64,000 nucleotides of DNA from Papio anubis (Eukaryota; Chordata; Mammalia; Primates; Cercopithecidae): the NCBI RefSeq assembly GCF_008728515.1, contig NW_022167418.1:75933-139932 (forward strand). The letters are read 5' to 3'. The notes below the pieces were generated by a model. The model was not told the origin of the DNA and searched no databases. It saw nothing but the letters and a program-made list of their open reading frames with translations. Shown in pieces: positions 1 to 10,260 of this stretch. Position 1 is the stretch's first letter. Each line of letters begins with the position of its first letter. The translations under genes and the position numbers were made by a program.

Positions 1-222
1 TCCCTTTCCCCTTGCGCTTCCCAGGTGAGGCGATGCCTCGCCCTGCTTCAGCTCTCGCTGGTCGGGCTGCAGCAGCTGACCAGCACCGATCGTGCGGCAC
101 TCCCCAGTGAGATGAACCCAGTACCTCAGTTGAAAATGCAGAAATCACCGGTCTTCTGTGTCGCTGGCGCTGGGAGTTGGAGACTGGAGCTGTTCCTATT
201 CGGCCATCTTGCTCCGCCCCCT
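1..222 (-). mobile_element. L1 5' UTR, 5' end of a minus-strand L1 (rest lies left of the window)
   Basis: Read on the minus strand, this is the first ~220 bases of a primate L1 5' UTR: a GC-rich start, the YY1-type CAAGATGGC box about ten bases in, then the characteristic text down to the window edge. The promoter end faces into the window, so the body of the element (rest of 5' UTR, ORF1, ORF2) would lie to the left, outside. A complete 5' end is kept, so this copy may be full length. It abuts an older L1 piece in the same orientation, which suggests insertion of a younger L1 into an older one. Confidence 0.85.
203..211 (-). promoter_or_regulatory. YY1 site of the L1 promoter
   Basis: The plus strand reads gccatcttg, the reverse complement of the CAAGATGGC motif known to bind YY1 and to set the start of L1 transcription. 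It sits about 11 bases from the element's 5' end, the expected place, and is unmutated. Confidence 0.6.
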
Positions 223-1003
223 GGGCTTGTTTTTAATCCTGTTTCATGTGATGAATTACATTTATTGATTTCCACATGTTGCATGAACCTTGTGTCCAAG
301 AGATAAAGCCTACTTTGTCATGGTGGATTTGCTTTTTGACATGCTGCTGGATTCAGTTTACTAGTGTTTTGTTGAGAATTTTTCCATCTATGTCCGTCAA
401 GCATATTGGCCAGATGTTTTCTTTTTTTATTGTGTCTGTGCCAGGTTTTGATATTAGGATGATGCTGGCCTCAGAATGAGTTAGGAAAGAGTCCCTCCTC
501 CTAAATGTTTTGGAATAGTTTCAGTAGGAATGGTACCAGCTCTTCTTTATACATCTGGTGGAATTCAGCTGTGAATCCATCTGGTCCTGGGCTTTTTCTG
601 GTTGGTAGACTTTTTATTACTGATACAATTTCAGAACTTGTTATTGGTCTGTTCAGGGATTCAGTTTATTCCTAGTTCAATCTCAGTAGGTTGTATCTTC
701 CAGGAATTTATCCATTTCTTGTAGGTTTCTAGCTTATGTGCATAGAGATGTTTGTAGTAGTCTTCGAGGTTGTTTGATATTTCTGTGGGGTTGGTAGTAA
801 TGTCTTCTTTGTCATTTCTGATTATGTTTATTTGGATCTACTTTTTTTTCTTTATTAGTCTAGCTAGCAGTCTATCTGTATTCTTTCAAAAAACAAAATC
901 CTGGACTCATGATCTTTGGTATTATTTCTCACATCTCAATTTCCTTCAGTTCAGCTCTGGTTTTGGTTATTTCTTATCTTCTGCTAGATTTGGGATTGGT
1001 TAA
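223..1003 (-). mobile_element. L1 ORF2 fragment (reverse transcriptase region), minus strand
   Basis: The plus strand reads as the reverse complement of the L1 ORF2 reverse-transcriptase region, from text near the conserved TGATGAATTACATTTATTGA stretch to the fragment around 980-1003. All frames are interrupted. No 3' UTR or A-tail is present, so both ends are internal ORF2 sequence. Divergence is greater than in the neighbouring 5' UTR, so this is the older piece. Confidence 0.85.
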
Positions 1004-1389
1004 ATTTATTCTTAAATATGTCTGTTCCACAGATTCTAATTTAAAGACTTTGTTATGACCAAATATGATATTATTTTGTGTTTGAGTTTGTTTAAGTAAG
1101 TTTAAACATATCTTGTTAAAATAGAAAGATTCTAAAATAGAATTTGCCTGGTTATGTAACCTTAAAGGTCTGGAGGGAAAAGTGCTAAAGTGATTTAACA
1201 CAGCAACAATGGTAGAAATTTCAACTAACTGTGTATCCTTAAATATGAGGGACATTATTCTAGCATCCCTTCTTTTTTGTCTTCTGTTGACTTCTCTGAC
1301 TCTTATCACCCTTCCCCCAAGCCATAATTGTGATTATCTTTAAAAGCCGATAATATGCCTTTATTTTCTGGAGCTAAAGTCCCTTATGG
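1004..1389. other. unique AT-rich sequence
   Basis: No repeat, gene or splice-like structure recognised. The minus-strand 111-codon frame that overlaps here runs across the end of the old L1 and has no recognisable domain. Confidence 0.5.
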
Positions 1390-1903
1390 TAGCGGCCCCC
1401 AACCTTTTGGGCACCAAGGACCAGTTTCATGGAAGACAATTTTTCAGGGGACCAGGTGTGAGGGGGATGGTTTCAGAATGATTAAAGCACATTATATTTA
1501 TTGTGCACTTTATTTCTATTATTACATTGTAATATATAATGAAACTATTATACACATCACCATAATGTAGAATCAGTAAGAGCCCTGAGCTTGTTTTCCT
1601 GCACTAGATGGTCATATCTGGGAGTGACGGGAGACAGTGATAGATCATCCAGCATTAGATTCTCAAAAGGAGTGTGCAACCCTAGATCCCTTGCATGTGC
1701 AGTTCACAGTAGGGTTTGTGCTCCTATGAGAATCAAACACTGCCAATGCTCTGACAAGAGGCAGAGCTCAGGAGGTAATGCAAGCAATGGAGGGTGACTG
1801 TAAATACAGGTGAAGCTTCGCTTGCTCACCTGCCACTCACTTCCTGCTGTACAGCCTGGTTCCTAACAGGCCACGAACCAGTATCAGGGGTTGGGGACCT
1901 CTG
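1390..1903 (-). mobile_element. MER1A-like hAT-Charlie DNA transposon
   Basis: The ends are imperfect inverted repeats: left tagcggcccccaacc, right ggttggggacctctg (the family end is CAGRGGTCCCCAACC). The interior matches the MER1 non-autonomous family, with an AT-rich central part as in the longer MER1A form. Flanks 1382-1389 (ccttatgg) and 1904-1911 (ctctatgg) agree at 6 of 8 bases, fitting the 8-bp duplication made by hAT elements. It has no transposase and would have relied on an autonomous Charlie element. Confidence 0.85.
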
Positions 1904-1999
1904 CTCTATGGTAAACAATTAAGTACCAGAGGTTGTTAGTGCATCAGATCTGAAACTAGTCTGCTAATGAGAGATTCCAAGTGCTATCATTTATTCTAG

Positions 2000-2140
2000 T
2001 ATCTTCAGGCAAGTTACCTAAATTTCTGTGCTTAGTTTTCTTATCAGTAAAATAGAGACAATAATAGTGTCTATCTCAGAAGTTTAAATGAGAATTAAAT
2101 GGATTAGTAAATGTACTTAGAACAGTGCCTGGTACGCAAT
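2000..2140 (+). mobile_element. MIR SINE fragment
   Basis: The core and 3' half of a MIR are readable: ggcaagttacctaaatttct, then the AAAATAGAGACAATAATAGT stretch, and the ending AGAACAGTGCCTGGTACGC. Ancient mammalian tRNA-derived SINE, diverged; the tRNA-like head is missing. Confidence 0.75.
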
Positions 2141-2299
2141 TATTTGATTTTTTTTTAAACATCAGTTTGATAATAATAACTTCAAAGATTATCTCTATCT
2201 CTGTCCTCTAGTTTTCTTCATTTTAGCTATGTGTCATGTTTCATTGAAAAATACAAAATTTGATCTTATCTTTATATAAAGTCATGCAACCCTATACAT

Positions 2300-2480
2300 C
2301 ATACATTTATTTAATACTTATTGTGTACTAGATACTTTTCTCAGGTGTCAGGGATACAAATTAGTCTTTGTTTTCTATGGGGTGAGAAATACAGGCAGAC
2401 AAATGGTTACGCTAGAATGTGATTAAGTAATTGAGGCTATAGAAATCTTAATGACAGTTATCTAAGTCAGAGTTTGTTCA
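2300..2480 (-). mobile_element. possible L2 3' end
   Basis: The order 'catacatttatttaatactt ... tagatacttttctcaggtgt ... gggatacaaattag' resembles the reverse complement of the L2 3' end (ageing form of ATTTATTGAGCACCTACTATGTG). Short and diverged; could be chance similarity. Confidence 0.4.
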
Positions 2481-2485
2481 TACAA

Positions 2486-3067
2486 TGTATTAGTTTTCTA
2501 TTCATGTATAACAAATTACCCCCACATTTAGCAGTTTTCAACAGCAAACATTTATTATTACTTTCATAGACCAGGAATCTTGGCCTGGCTTAGCTGGATG
2601 CTTCTGGCTCAGGGTCTCTTGCAGGTTGCAATCAAGTTGTGGGCAGGGGATGCAGTCATCTCAAGGCTCAACTGAGGGAAGATCTGCTTCCAAGTTCACT
2701 CACACAGTTACTGGCAAGATGTTTTTTGTCATGCACTGTTAGACTAAAGGTCTCAGTCTCTCACTGGCTGTTGACTGAAGGCCATCCTTACTTCCTTACC
2801 ATCTGGGCTTCCTTCAGCTCACAACATGGCTGCTGGCTTCTCCCAGAGAGCTCTCAGAGAGTGAGCAAGGAAGAGTAAGCAGGAGTGATACCAGTCTTTT
2901 TGTAACCGAATCTCAGAAGAGACTTCCCATTATGTTTATTATAATCTCTTTATTAGAAGCAAGTCATAGATTCAACTCTCACTCAAATGGAGGGAATTAC
3001 ATAAATGCATGAATATCAGAAGGTGGGGATCATTGATTGAGTACCATCTTAGAGTCTGCCTACCTCA
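2486..3067 (-). mobile_element. MLT1D-like LTR (ERVL-MaLR), solo
   Basis: On the minus strand the sequence runs from a TGnGGTAGGCAG-type start (3067) to an AACTAATACA-type end (2486), the order of the MLT1C/D LTR. Internal landmarks such as CAACATGGCTGCTGGCTTC and CTTTTTGTAACC are readable on the plus strand. No internal MaLR sequence follows on either side, so it is a solo LTR. The 5-bp flanks do not match clearly, as expected for its age. Confidence 0.75.
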
Positions 3068-3069
3068 AA

Positions 3070-4025
3070 TATGATGGATTATTCTATCTTTTTTGTTACG
3101 AGTTTTCTCCATCTACATCTCTGCTTTCTCTCATTTTCCCACTCTGTGTAGGTACACTTGCTGTAACGTGTTGTCTGGAGTCTCCACTTCAGGAAAACCA
3201 TACAATTGCAGTGAGTTCAGAGAAAACTAATAAGAATGTTATATATGCTGAATAGCGTCAATGTAAAATTTGAGTGAGATAGAGATAAATTCAGTGATCA
3301 AAATCTCCACAGGTAATTATAGGAAATCTACACAAATTTTGGAAATAGCTTATCAGTATCTTGGATGAAATATTTTTTAGCTCTGCCAGCAGCCACTGAT
3401 ATCATGCTCAGGGAGAATTCTAGCCTGGATCGCGAAGTCAGGAAAGCACCCACGGCTCAGGAATTAGATGGCGCTGCTGCATGAATCACCTGAGCAAGCC
3501 ACCTAACCTCTGTGCTCTGGTTTTCTTATCTGTAGAGTGACTGTGATGGGTGCCTGCTCTGCCCATTTGTCACAGGACTCTTGTCATTTCCAATAATAAT
3601 ATATAGGGGGAATCTGATTCATTTTTTGAAAAACTCCTAGTGATGATGTAAGTGAGGCATCATTATCATTATCATGTTGCTCATTAAGTCTAGAAACATT
3701 TATTCTTATCAGTGGCCATTATAATTTATAAGCTCAGAAAGACTCTTTACTTTCTAAAGGGTGATTTCTTTCAAATTTGAATGGGATCAAATCCTCCGCT
3801 AAGTTACTTACTTTAGGTCTCCACTTCCTCCCTTCCCCGCCCCACACATACTCACACTCTTCCCACATTCTCAGTAAATTGGTGGATGAATCCTTGTATA
3901 GCTGTTGGACAAATTCATGCCCATCAAAAATCAAACACAATCAAAGCCTAATCACAATAAAAAGTAGCTAAAAATAAAAGTAATCTAGTGTGAAAGGTTT
4001 TAGATACCTTTCAACTTTCAATGGT
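3070..4025. other. unique sequence with a possible MIR at 3485-3545
   Basis: Mostly unrecognised. Around 3485-3545, 'gagcaagccacctaacctct ... ggttttcttatctgta' matches the MIR core on the plus strand, weakly. Short frames on both strands near 3734-3971 overlap each other and show no domain. Confidence 0.45.
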
Positions 4026-5115
4026 AAAACCTAGGTAATACCATTCAGGACATAGGCATTGGCAAGGACTTCATGTCTAAAACACCAAAAACAATGGCAA
4101 CGAAAGCCAAAATTGACAAATGGGATCTCATTAAACTAAAGAGCTTCTGCACAGCAAAAGAAACTACCATCAGAGTGAACAGGCAACCTACAGAATGGGA
4201 GAAAATTTTTGCAATCTACTCATCTGACAAAGGGCTAATATCCAGAACCTACAAAGAACTCAATCAAATTTACAAGAAAAAAACAAACAACCCCACCAAA
4301 AAGTGGGCAAAGGATATGAACAGACACTTCTCAAAAGAAGACATTCAGACAGCCAACAGACACATGAAAAAATGCTCATCATCACTGGCCATCAGAGAAA
4401 TGCAAATCAAAACCACTATCAGATACCATCTTACACCAGTTAGAATGGCAATCATTAAAAAAATCAGGAAACAACGGGTGCTGGAGAGGATGTGGACAAA
4501 TAGGAACACTTTTACACTGTTGGTGGGACTGTAAACTAGTTCAACCATTGTGGAAAACAGTGTGGCGGTTCCTCAAGGATCTAGAACTAGAAGTACCATT
4601 TGACCCAGCCATCCCATTACTGGGGATATACCCAAAGGATTATAAATCATGCTGCTATAAAGACACATGCACATGTATGTTTATTGCAGCACTATTCACA
4701 ATAGCAAAGACTTGGAATCAATCCAAATGTCCGTCAGTGACAGACTGGATTAAGAAAATGTGGCACATATACACCATGAAATACTATGCAGCCATAAAAA
4801 AGGATGAGTTCGTGTCCTTTGTGGGGACATGGATGCAGCTGGAAACCATCATTCTCAGCAAACTATTGCAAGAACAGAAAGCTAAATACCGCATGTTCTC
4901 ACTCATAGGTGGGAAATGAACAATGAGATCACTTGGACACAGGAAGGGGAACATCACACACCAGGTCCTATTGTGGGGAGGGGTAGAAGGGAGGGATAGC
5001 ATTAGGAGATGTACCTAATGTAAATGACGAGTTAACGGGTGCAGCACACCAACATGGCACATGTATACATGTACCCTAGAACTTAAAGTATAATAATAAT
5101 AATAAAAAAGAAAAA
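4026..5115 (+). mobile_element. young 5'-truncated L1 (L1PA-type), 3' end of ORF2 plus 3' UTR
   Basis: Begins inside ORF2 near its C-terminal third, and ends with the L1PA 3' UTR and an A-rich tail interrupted by TAA units (about 5090-5115). The ORF2 C-terminal region is split in two frames: a 153-codon stretch (4073-4534) and a 123-codon stretch (4548-4919). The shift most likely arises in the A-run near 4456-4462, because after it the first frame stops resembling the family and the second takes over. The 3' UTR holds a G-rich tract (4975-4995). Sequence preservation suggests a relatively recent primate insertion. A clear target-site duplication was not found. Confidence 0.9.
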
Positions 5116-5444
5116 GTATTAAAAAAAACTCTAATACAAAATTTAGTTCAAATATCAAAGGTCTGATCCATTTTAAAAGGATTAAGTTTATTTTTTTAAT
5201 AAGTTGAACTGGCTTTAGATGAAATATATAGATCTGTTCACATATTTTATACATTATTTACAGAGAAATGAAAAATCCTGCTGCCTTTGTTATCACTTGT
5301 CATTTGGGAATTTCTTAGATAAAATAAAAGAAAATGGAAAGATAATTTGACCTCTGACTCCCAGGAGAATATTCAAGCCACATCTGAAATTTACCAAAGA
5401 ATGAAGAGAAAAAATTTTTCAAGTTGAAAGGTACCAGAGTGATT
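5116..5444. other. unique AT-rich sequence
   Basis: No repeat or coding feature recognised between the L1 tail and the MIR. Confidence 0.4.
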
Positions 5445-5610
5445 AGCTGGTCTAACCTACTTAATTTTGCAGATGAGAAGGCTGAGATACAAGTGTCTTG
5501 AGCTGTGGCAAATTGCTCAGCTCTTCCTTGTATTGTAATTAAACTGAGACTAACACCAAGTCTCTTGCTGTTCTTGCCAATTCTTTTCTCTGAACCACAC
5601 TTTGTACATC
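5445..5610 (-). mobile_element. MIR SINE
   Basis: Plus strand reads as a reverse-complement MIR: ttttgcagatgagaaggctg, gctgtggcaaattgctcagc, and near 5600 the ctctgaaccac remnant of the tRNA-like head. Nearly full length, diverged. Confidence 0.65.
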
Positions 5611-6573
5611 CTCCACCAAGATTAACAGCCACTACCTATGGGGCAAGGGGTGGGAATCAGGAAGAAAAAAAATATAAAGGGTAGGGGTGGGGGAATGTGG
5701 GATAATGTTAGGAATGTTGTACTCAACAATAAGTCATATGTATTAATACATAATTTCTTAAGAAAAATAATTTTAAAAAATTAAAGCTTAACATCAACAG
5801 AACCAAATTTCAAAGATCAGAAATACCAAAGTGAAACTGAATGTTAGTATTGAAATTTAAGCTACATTTTCAAAAAAACAGCCAGCAGACCACTAGATTT
5901 CAGTTTCTGTCTCCTTTTAGTGACTAGTTCTATATATTATGTTTCTCTACACCTGAAAAAATGTTCTTAATATAATACACATGCAGTCTGAAGTAATTTC
6001 AGTTCTCAAGTTTATGAAAGGAGTTTTAAAAAAACATACTACAAAAATATGCACTTATATTTATTCCAAAATTATACATTTCTAACCTCTGCAGTGATAT
6101 AAGGTCCAAATTTTCACTGTTGAACCGCCTTCTTGCGTGGTCTTAAACAGTTATTTCTATAAAGCAGATAAAATTTGCATAATTCTTTACAGTAAAACCC
6201 ATTCAGAAACTCACTTTGATAGTAATACTTTTATCTACCATTACAGTTGGAAGAAACATTTCAGTAAAAAAGTATAGGGGTGGGTCAAAGCATGTTTTTT
6301 TGTTTGTTTGTTTGTTTTTCTTTTTAGAAAAATATACTGTATGTAAAACATCTTGGAAACTACACATACCATATCCTTTTATTTAATTTGAAGGCACAAC
6401 TTTAACATTATGTAACTGTCAGTACCAGCTCATAAAAATATATATTTGCAAACATATCATTGAAGACTTTCAGATTGTCAATTCAAAAATCAATTTAAAA
6501 AGTCAAAGTCTATTTGTAGAAAATCAATGACACATTATAGCGTTCCACGTAATATTATCACAGGACAATCTGT
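5611..6573. other. sequence 3' of the SPPL2A retrocopy, probably partly its 3' UTR
   Basis: AT-rich with no recognised repeat. Some of it next to 6573 should be the 3' UTR of the retrocopied SPPL2A transcript, but I cannot place the end. On the minus strand 6297-6325 reads as A-rich with AAAC units, which could be a decayed poly(A) tail; no good AATAAA precedes it. An alternative 3' boundary is near 5928 (see findings). Confidence 0.45.
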
Positions 6574-8277
6574 TCACCAGACATCATTTGTTGCATAATC
6601 CAAATGGTCCATCATCTGATAGCTGTTACCTTTCCAGAACTTTTTCATTTCCTTACGTTTCCAGGCAACAACTGAGGCAGTAATAAGCGTGCAAGGTACT
6701 AAATAGAGGAGAGCAGGTTGCCCCTTTTTCATCAGCACCAGAACAACAAATCTAAGTATCATGCCAATAGCATAGGCTGCCGTAGAGGAAACATAGTCTA
6801 TATAAGAAGAACCAGTGTGAACATCAACTCTTCTACAGTAGGCTATCAACAGGCCTGTACTGTCTCCAAAACCCAATATTGAAACAGGCATGATGCACAC
6901 ACTCATTACTGAGAAACAGATCAGCTTTGGTACTCTGATGACTACTGGCAATGTTTCAGTATTTCCAAAAAGTCCAGCTGCAAGTTCAACCATGCTACTC
7001 TCACCATTCTTTGTGATGAATGGTGTTATGAAAACAAAAAATACATCATAGAGGAGGAGGAGGCCTAGAAGTATCACACATGACTTGAAGCTGGGCAACT
7101 TCAGTGTTTTAATTAAATTCAGACAGAAAGCAATCCCCAAGGTATCTTGTAAAATCCAAGCCCACCTGTCTTCATTTCAAAACACAGCCCAAACAATAAC
7201 TATTGCTATTCATAGTCCAGAGAGAAAAATAAGTCTCATGTTCATGCTTTTGCCACGACACACAATCGTGCATTGTCCATATGGTGTCTTATGAATTAGT
7301 GCCGCAAGAGAGTTGTACAGACTCATTGCTGATGTTATGCAGAAAATTGCTATCATAACATAAATTAACCATTTGTAGAAGAAATAAAGTAAGACCATCA
7401 TAACACAGCACATGACCACAAATATTACAACTGTAAGAGGATAAAAGTTAGATATTCTTCCTTTTTTTTCCTCATTTCTCTATCTTCAGTTGTCACTGCT
7501 TTCAAGTTTCCAATTCAACTAGTCCACTCCAGTACCCACCTAATGCCACAGTGAGCACAGCAATTACAAAAATAACCACCATAGTATAATCAAAGTTAGG
7601 CCACGATGGAGAATACATTTTTCACAGTAATGTTATTTCCTAGAGTCTGCTTCATATCTTTAAAGTCTTTGTGGCTTATAAATGCAATCAGTATTTTCAC
7701 ATCAGGAAATTCAGATCTGTTAGCTGAGGTAGGAAATAGGATACTGTTATTGACAACTAACATTGCTTCAGCACCTCTTTTCTGTTCAATTCCGGTGTTT
7801 TCAAGAAAATGTCAGCTTCCCCATTGCACCACAACTGCTTTGTTCTAATTTACGCCAACAAGAGGAACATCAGAAAGGTTGCATAGTGGTGTGGAAGTCA
7901 GATTCCTCAAACTAATGTAAGTTGCATTTTCTAGGGTATTTGGAAGAGCTGACCAATGGGGGTTATAAAGCATGCAGTAGTCCTTGGATGTGCCATTTCC
8001 AGACGCATGCAAGATTGCTTCCTGAGTGGCTGTCAGGGGGAGCAGGAAGCCCCAGAGCAGGGCGGCCTCGGCAGGGGACAGCCGCCGCTGCGGCCCCATC
8101 GGACTGGTGGGTGCCGGGTGGGGTGGCGCGGCGCGGCTCACTAGGCGGGGTAGGTTCGGAGTCCCGCCACTGCGCTGCCTCCGTGGTCGAACCGGACCGG
8201 ACCGGACAGGCGCGGGCGGCCGGGCTAGGCTGGGATCGCCGCTGCTGCAGGGGCCGCCACTGCAGCCCACACTCTAA
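6574..8277 (-). pseudogene. SPPL2A: SPPL2A processed pseudogene (signal peptide peptidase-like 2A retrocopy)
   Basis: Intronless copy of the SPPL2A mRNA. The parent is a ~520-residue GxGD intramembrane aspartyl protease of late endosomes and lysosomes. The CDS starts at 8099 (MGPQRRLSPAEAALLWGF, signal-peptide region) and is followed by the lumenal protease-associated region with N-glycosylation-like sites. Breaks: an early stop near 7845, a Cys-to-stop change soon after, a one-base gain near 7614, another stop and a one-base loss near 7155-7215. A 188-codon open stretch (7140-6574) keeps three catalytic motifs: YD (residues 31-32), GFGD (90-93) and PAL (142-144). Two residues are net-lost just after GFGD, and a small deletion replaces the C-terminus with NDVW. 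The parent has many exons, so lack of introns indicates LINE-mediated retrocopying. The 5' UTR (8100-8277) is included. Identity rests on family memory; the parental gene is elsewhere. Confidence 0.93.
8040..8270. other. CpG-rich segment (retrocopied SPPL2A 5' end)
   Basis: Dense CpG and G/C content in otherwise AT-rich DNA. It covers the first coding codons and 5' UTR of the SPPL2A retrocopy, so it is inherited promoter-proximal mRNA sequence rather than a native CpG island. A CGGAC-type pentamer is tandemly repeated near 8190-8208. Open frames on both strands here are by-products of the high GC content. Confidence 0.7.
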
Positions 8278-8874
8278 TTTAGTGGCTAGTGTTCTAATTC
8301 CTTTGGGGTTCACCTGGGTCCTTAATGGGGACTGGGCCAAGAAAAGTTATACTGAAGATAGACAGGACTGTAAAAAACAGAACTCTGGGCCCTACCCCTG
8401 CTTCAACCAAAGAGCTCCGATTTTTACTTATTTTTATTTTACACATAAAAATAAATTTTTTTTATGTGTAAAAATTGTTCTGATAAATTTTCATTGGAAC
8501 AAAGAATTCCACAGCTAAAACATGCCTAAAACTCTCTTTGGAGAAGGCTAGAAGCCCATGCCTCATAATTCTGACAAATGTTTGAAACCAGTCACTGAAC
8601 AGTAAAGTTGCAAAGATAGCCTTTTACCAGAGAACCAAGTATACCAGTTTTAAAAGTTCTTTGGGTTAATGTTTGTTTTACTTTTCTTACATGCAAAATC
8701 ATAGCATTAAATCTAAAAAAAAAGATAGTTTAGCCAAAAGTTTTAAGCATAAGTAAATATTAATACTAAAGAGAAGCATTGATAAAACATGCATTCAATT
8801 TTTTTTCTCAGTTGAGACATTCAGTGAAACGTTTTGAGTATTATTTTTGAAACAAATCATATTAAAGCAAAGCT
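8278..8874. other. unique AT-rich sequence
   Basis: Apart from the inverted repeat at 8437-8473, nothing recognised. It flanks the 5' end of the retrocopy. Confidence 0.4.
8437..8473. repeat. perfect 15-bp inverted repeat (hairpin)
   Basis: Arms ttttacacataaaaa (8437-8451) and tttttatgtgtaaaa (8459-8473) are exact reverse complements with a 7-base AT spacer. It lies just beyond the 5' end of the SPPL2A retrocopy. No terminator or RNA gene is implied. Confidence 0.85.
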
Positions 8875-9048
8875 TTAAAAAGGATATGGTTCCTGGAATA
8901 TCTTAGTGAGTTTAATCTTGGTTTTCTTAGGTGCTTTGGAAATACCAGCCAGCTCATGCATCTTAAGATAATATAAAATCAATGGACTCTGACCTCCAAA
9001 ATTGAAGAGAACACGATTAAACTCTGGACCAGTACTACTATAGTGCGA
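8875..9048 (-). other. candidate terminal coding exon, unknown gene
   Basis: On the minus strand a strong acceptor (ttcttttcttcctcttacag) is followed at 9048 by 57 codons in phase 0, ending at a stop at 8875-8877. The peptide begins SHYSSTGPEF and ends KIFQEPYPF, with a Lys-rich stretch (SKAPKKTKIK) before the end. I do not recognise it. No clear AATAAA follows nearby. It overlaps no recognised repeat. It may equally be a decoy exon: AT-rich DNA gives such frames by chance, and no partner exon was found. Confidence 0.25.
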
Positions 9049-9309
9049 CTGTAAGAGGAAGAAAAGAATCAAGATGATGATTACTTTTGTGTTTCTAAAA
9101 AAGTGTGAATAAAATATAACTTCATATTTAGCATAAAGTTACAATTTGATATATTAAAATAAAGGAAATTCCAGAAAGCATCTTCTTAATTAGAGGAATT
9201 TACCAAAGTAAGAGTCTATAAGTATACTCAGTAAGGCTCTTCTACCCTTTTGATTTATCAGGCTTGTATACAGGCAATAGACATTATTCAGTCTTAAGAA
9301 CAGAAAAAA
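9049..9309. other. unique AT-rich sequence
   Basis: Nothing recognised. Confidence 0.4.
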
Positions 9310-9700
9310 AAAATGAAGAAAATGAACAAAGTCAGGAAAAGGCATAGGAAAAATATCTGAAGAAATAATGGTCTAAATTTTCAAAATTTATGAAAAACCC
9401 ATCCAAGAAGTTCAGCAATCTCTAAGTAGAATAAATTTACACCTAGCACATCCTAGACAAAGTTTTAAAAAATAAAGACAAGGAGAAAAATCTCAAAAGC
9501 AGCAAGAGAAAGCAACTCATACATAGGGGAACTTTAATAAGATTAATAACTAACTTCTTATCATAACAAAACAGACCAGAAGGCAGTAGGATAGCATCAA
9601 GGTACTGATGGAAAAAAAAAAAAAAACCCTGTTGACTAAAAATCCTATGTCAAGAATACAACCATAAATATAATTACTCCAAGATTCTATTATTCCCTTC
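9310..9700 (+). mobile_element. old L1M fragment
   Basis: Text such as agcagcaagagaaagcaact, followed by 'accagaaggcagtaggatag' and 'tcaaggtactgatgg', follows the order of the L1M 3' region on the plus strand. Strongly diverged; an A-run at 9610-9626 has grown inside it. Confidence 0.7.
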
Positions 9701-10249
9701 TTATAGGAGAAATGTCAGTATGGCAACTACTAATATTTTAAGTTTTCCTCAATCTTTGTAATACCATTATGAGATATTTTTTATTGATTACACTTCCTGT
9801 GGGGAAATAAAATTTTGTTTTCATTTGCTTTTATTGATACATACAGTTCTCTTGAATTTCTTTTGCTTATGGTCACTTTTTTATTCTATAGGTTTTTGCA
9901 AAAAATATGTTTCAGAATTCCTAGCAGCTACAGAATCATTTCAAATAATGGGACTATCATAATCAATAGCAATTCTTTGCCAGGAAAAAGTTAATGTCAG
10001 TATCAGACATGTTTTCTCTGATGTAAATCACTCCTTCATTTTAAGCTCCCATGATTCACAATGGGTTATATATAGCTCGATTTTCAAAATGTATGTAAAA
10101 CTAGCCCAAGCTCAGTTTAGATTTTTAAAAAGTTTTCCTGTCTAGATAGATGTTTTGCAATGCCCTTCCTGTTTCTTTCTTGGGTACTATAAGATAAACA
10201 TTCTATCTTACTAAAATTCTAGAAATAGACATTTCTGTTATTTTTCTGC
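9701..10249. other. unique AT-rich sequence
   Basis: No repeat or gene recognised. Confidence 0.4.
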
Positions 10250-10260
10250 AGTTATCAGTT

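Noticed and set aside
25..306. 93-codon plus-strand frame
   Set aside because: Antisense reading of the L1 5' UTR continuing into another L1 piece.
4073..4919. Two consecutive plus-strand frames that could suggest a gene
   Set aside because: They are the broken C-terminal part of L1 ORF2, followed by L1 3' UTR and A-tail.
7922..8518. 198-codon plus-strand frame, Gly/Arg/Ala rich
   Set aside because: It lies antisense over the GC-rich 5' end of the SPPL2A retrocopy and runs into AT-rich flank; no domain. Product of composition.
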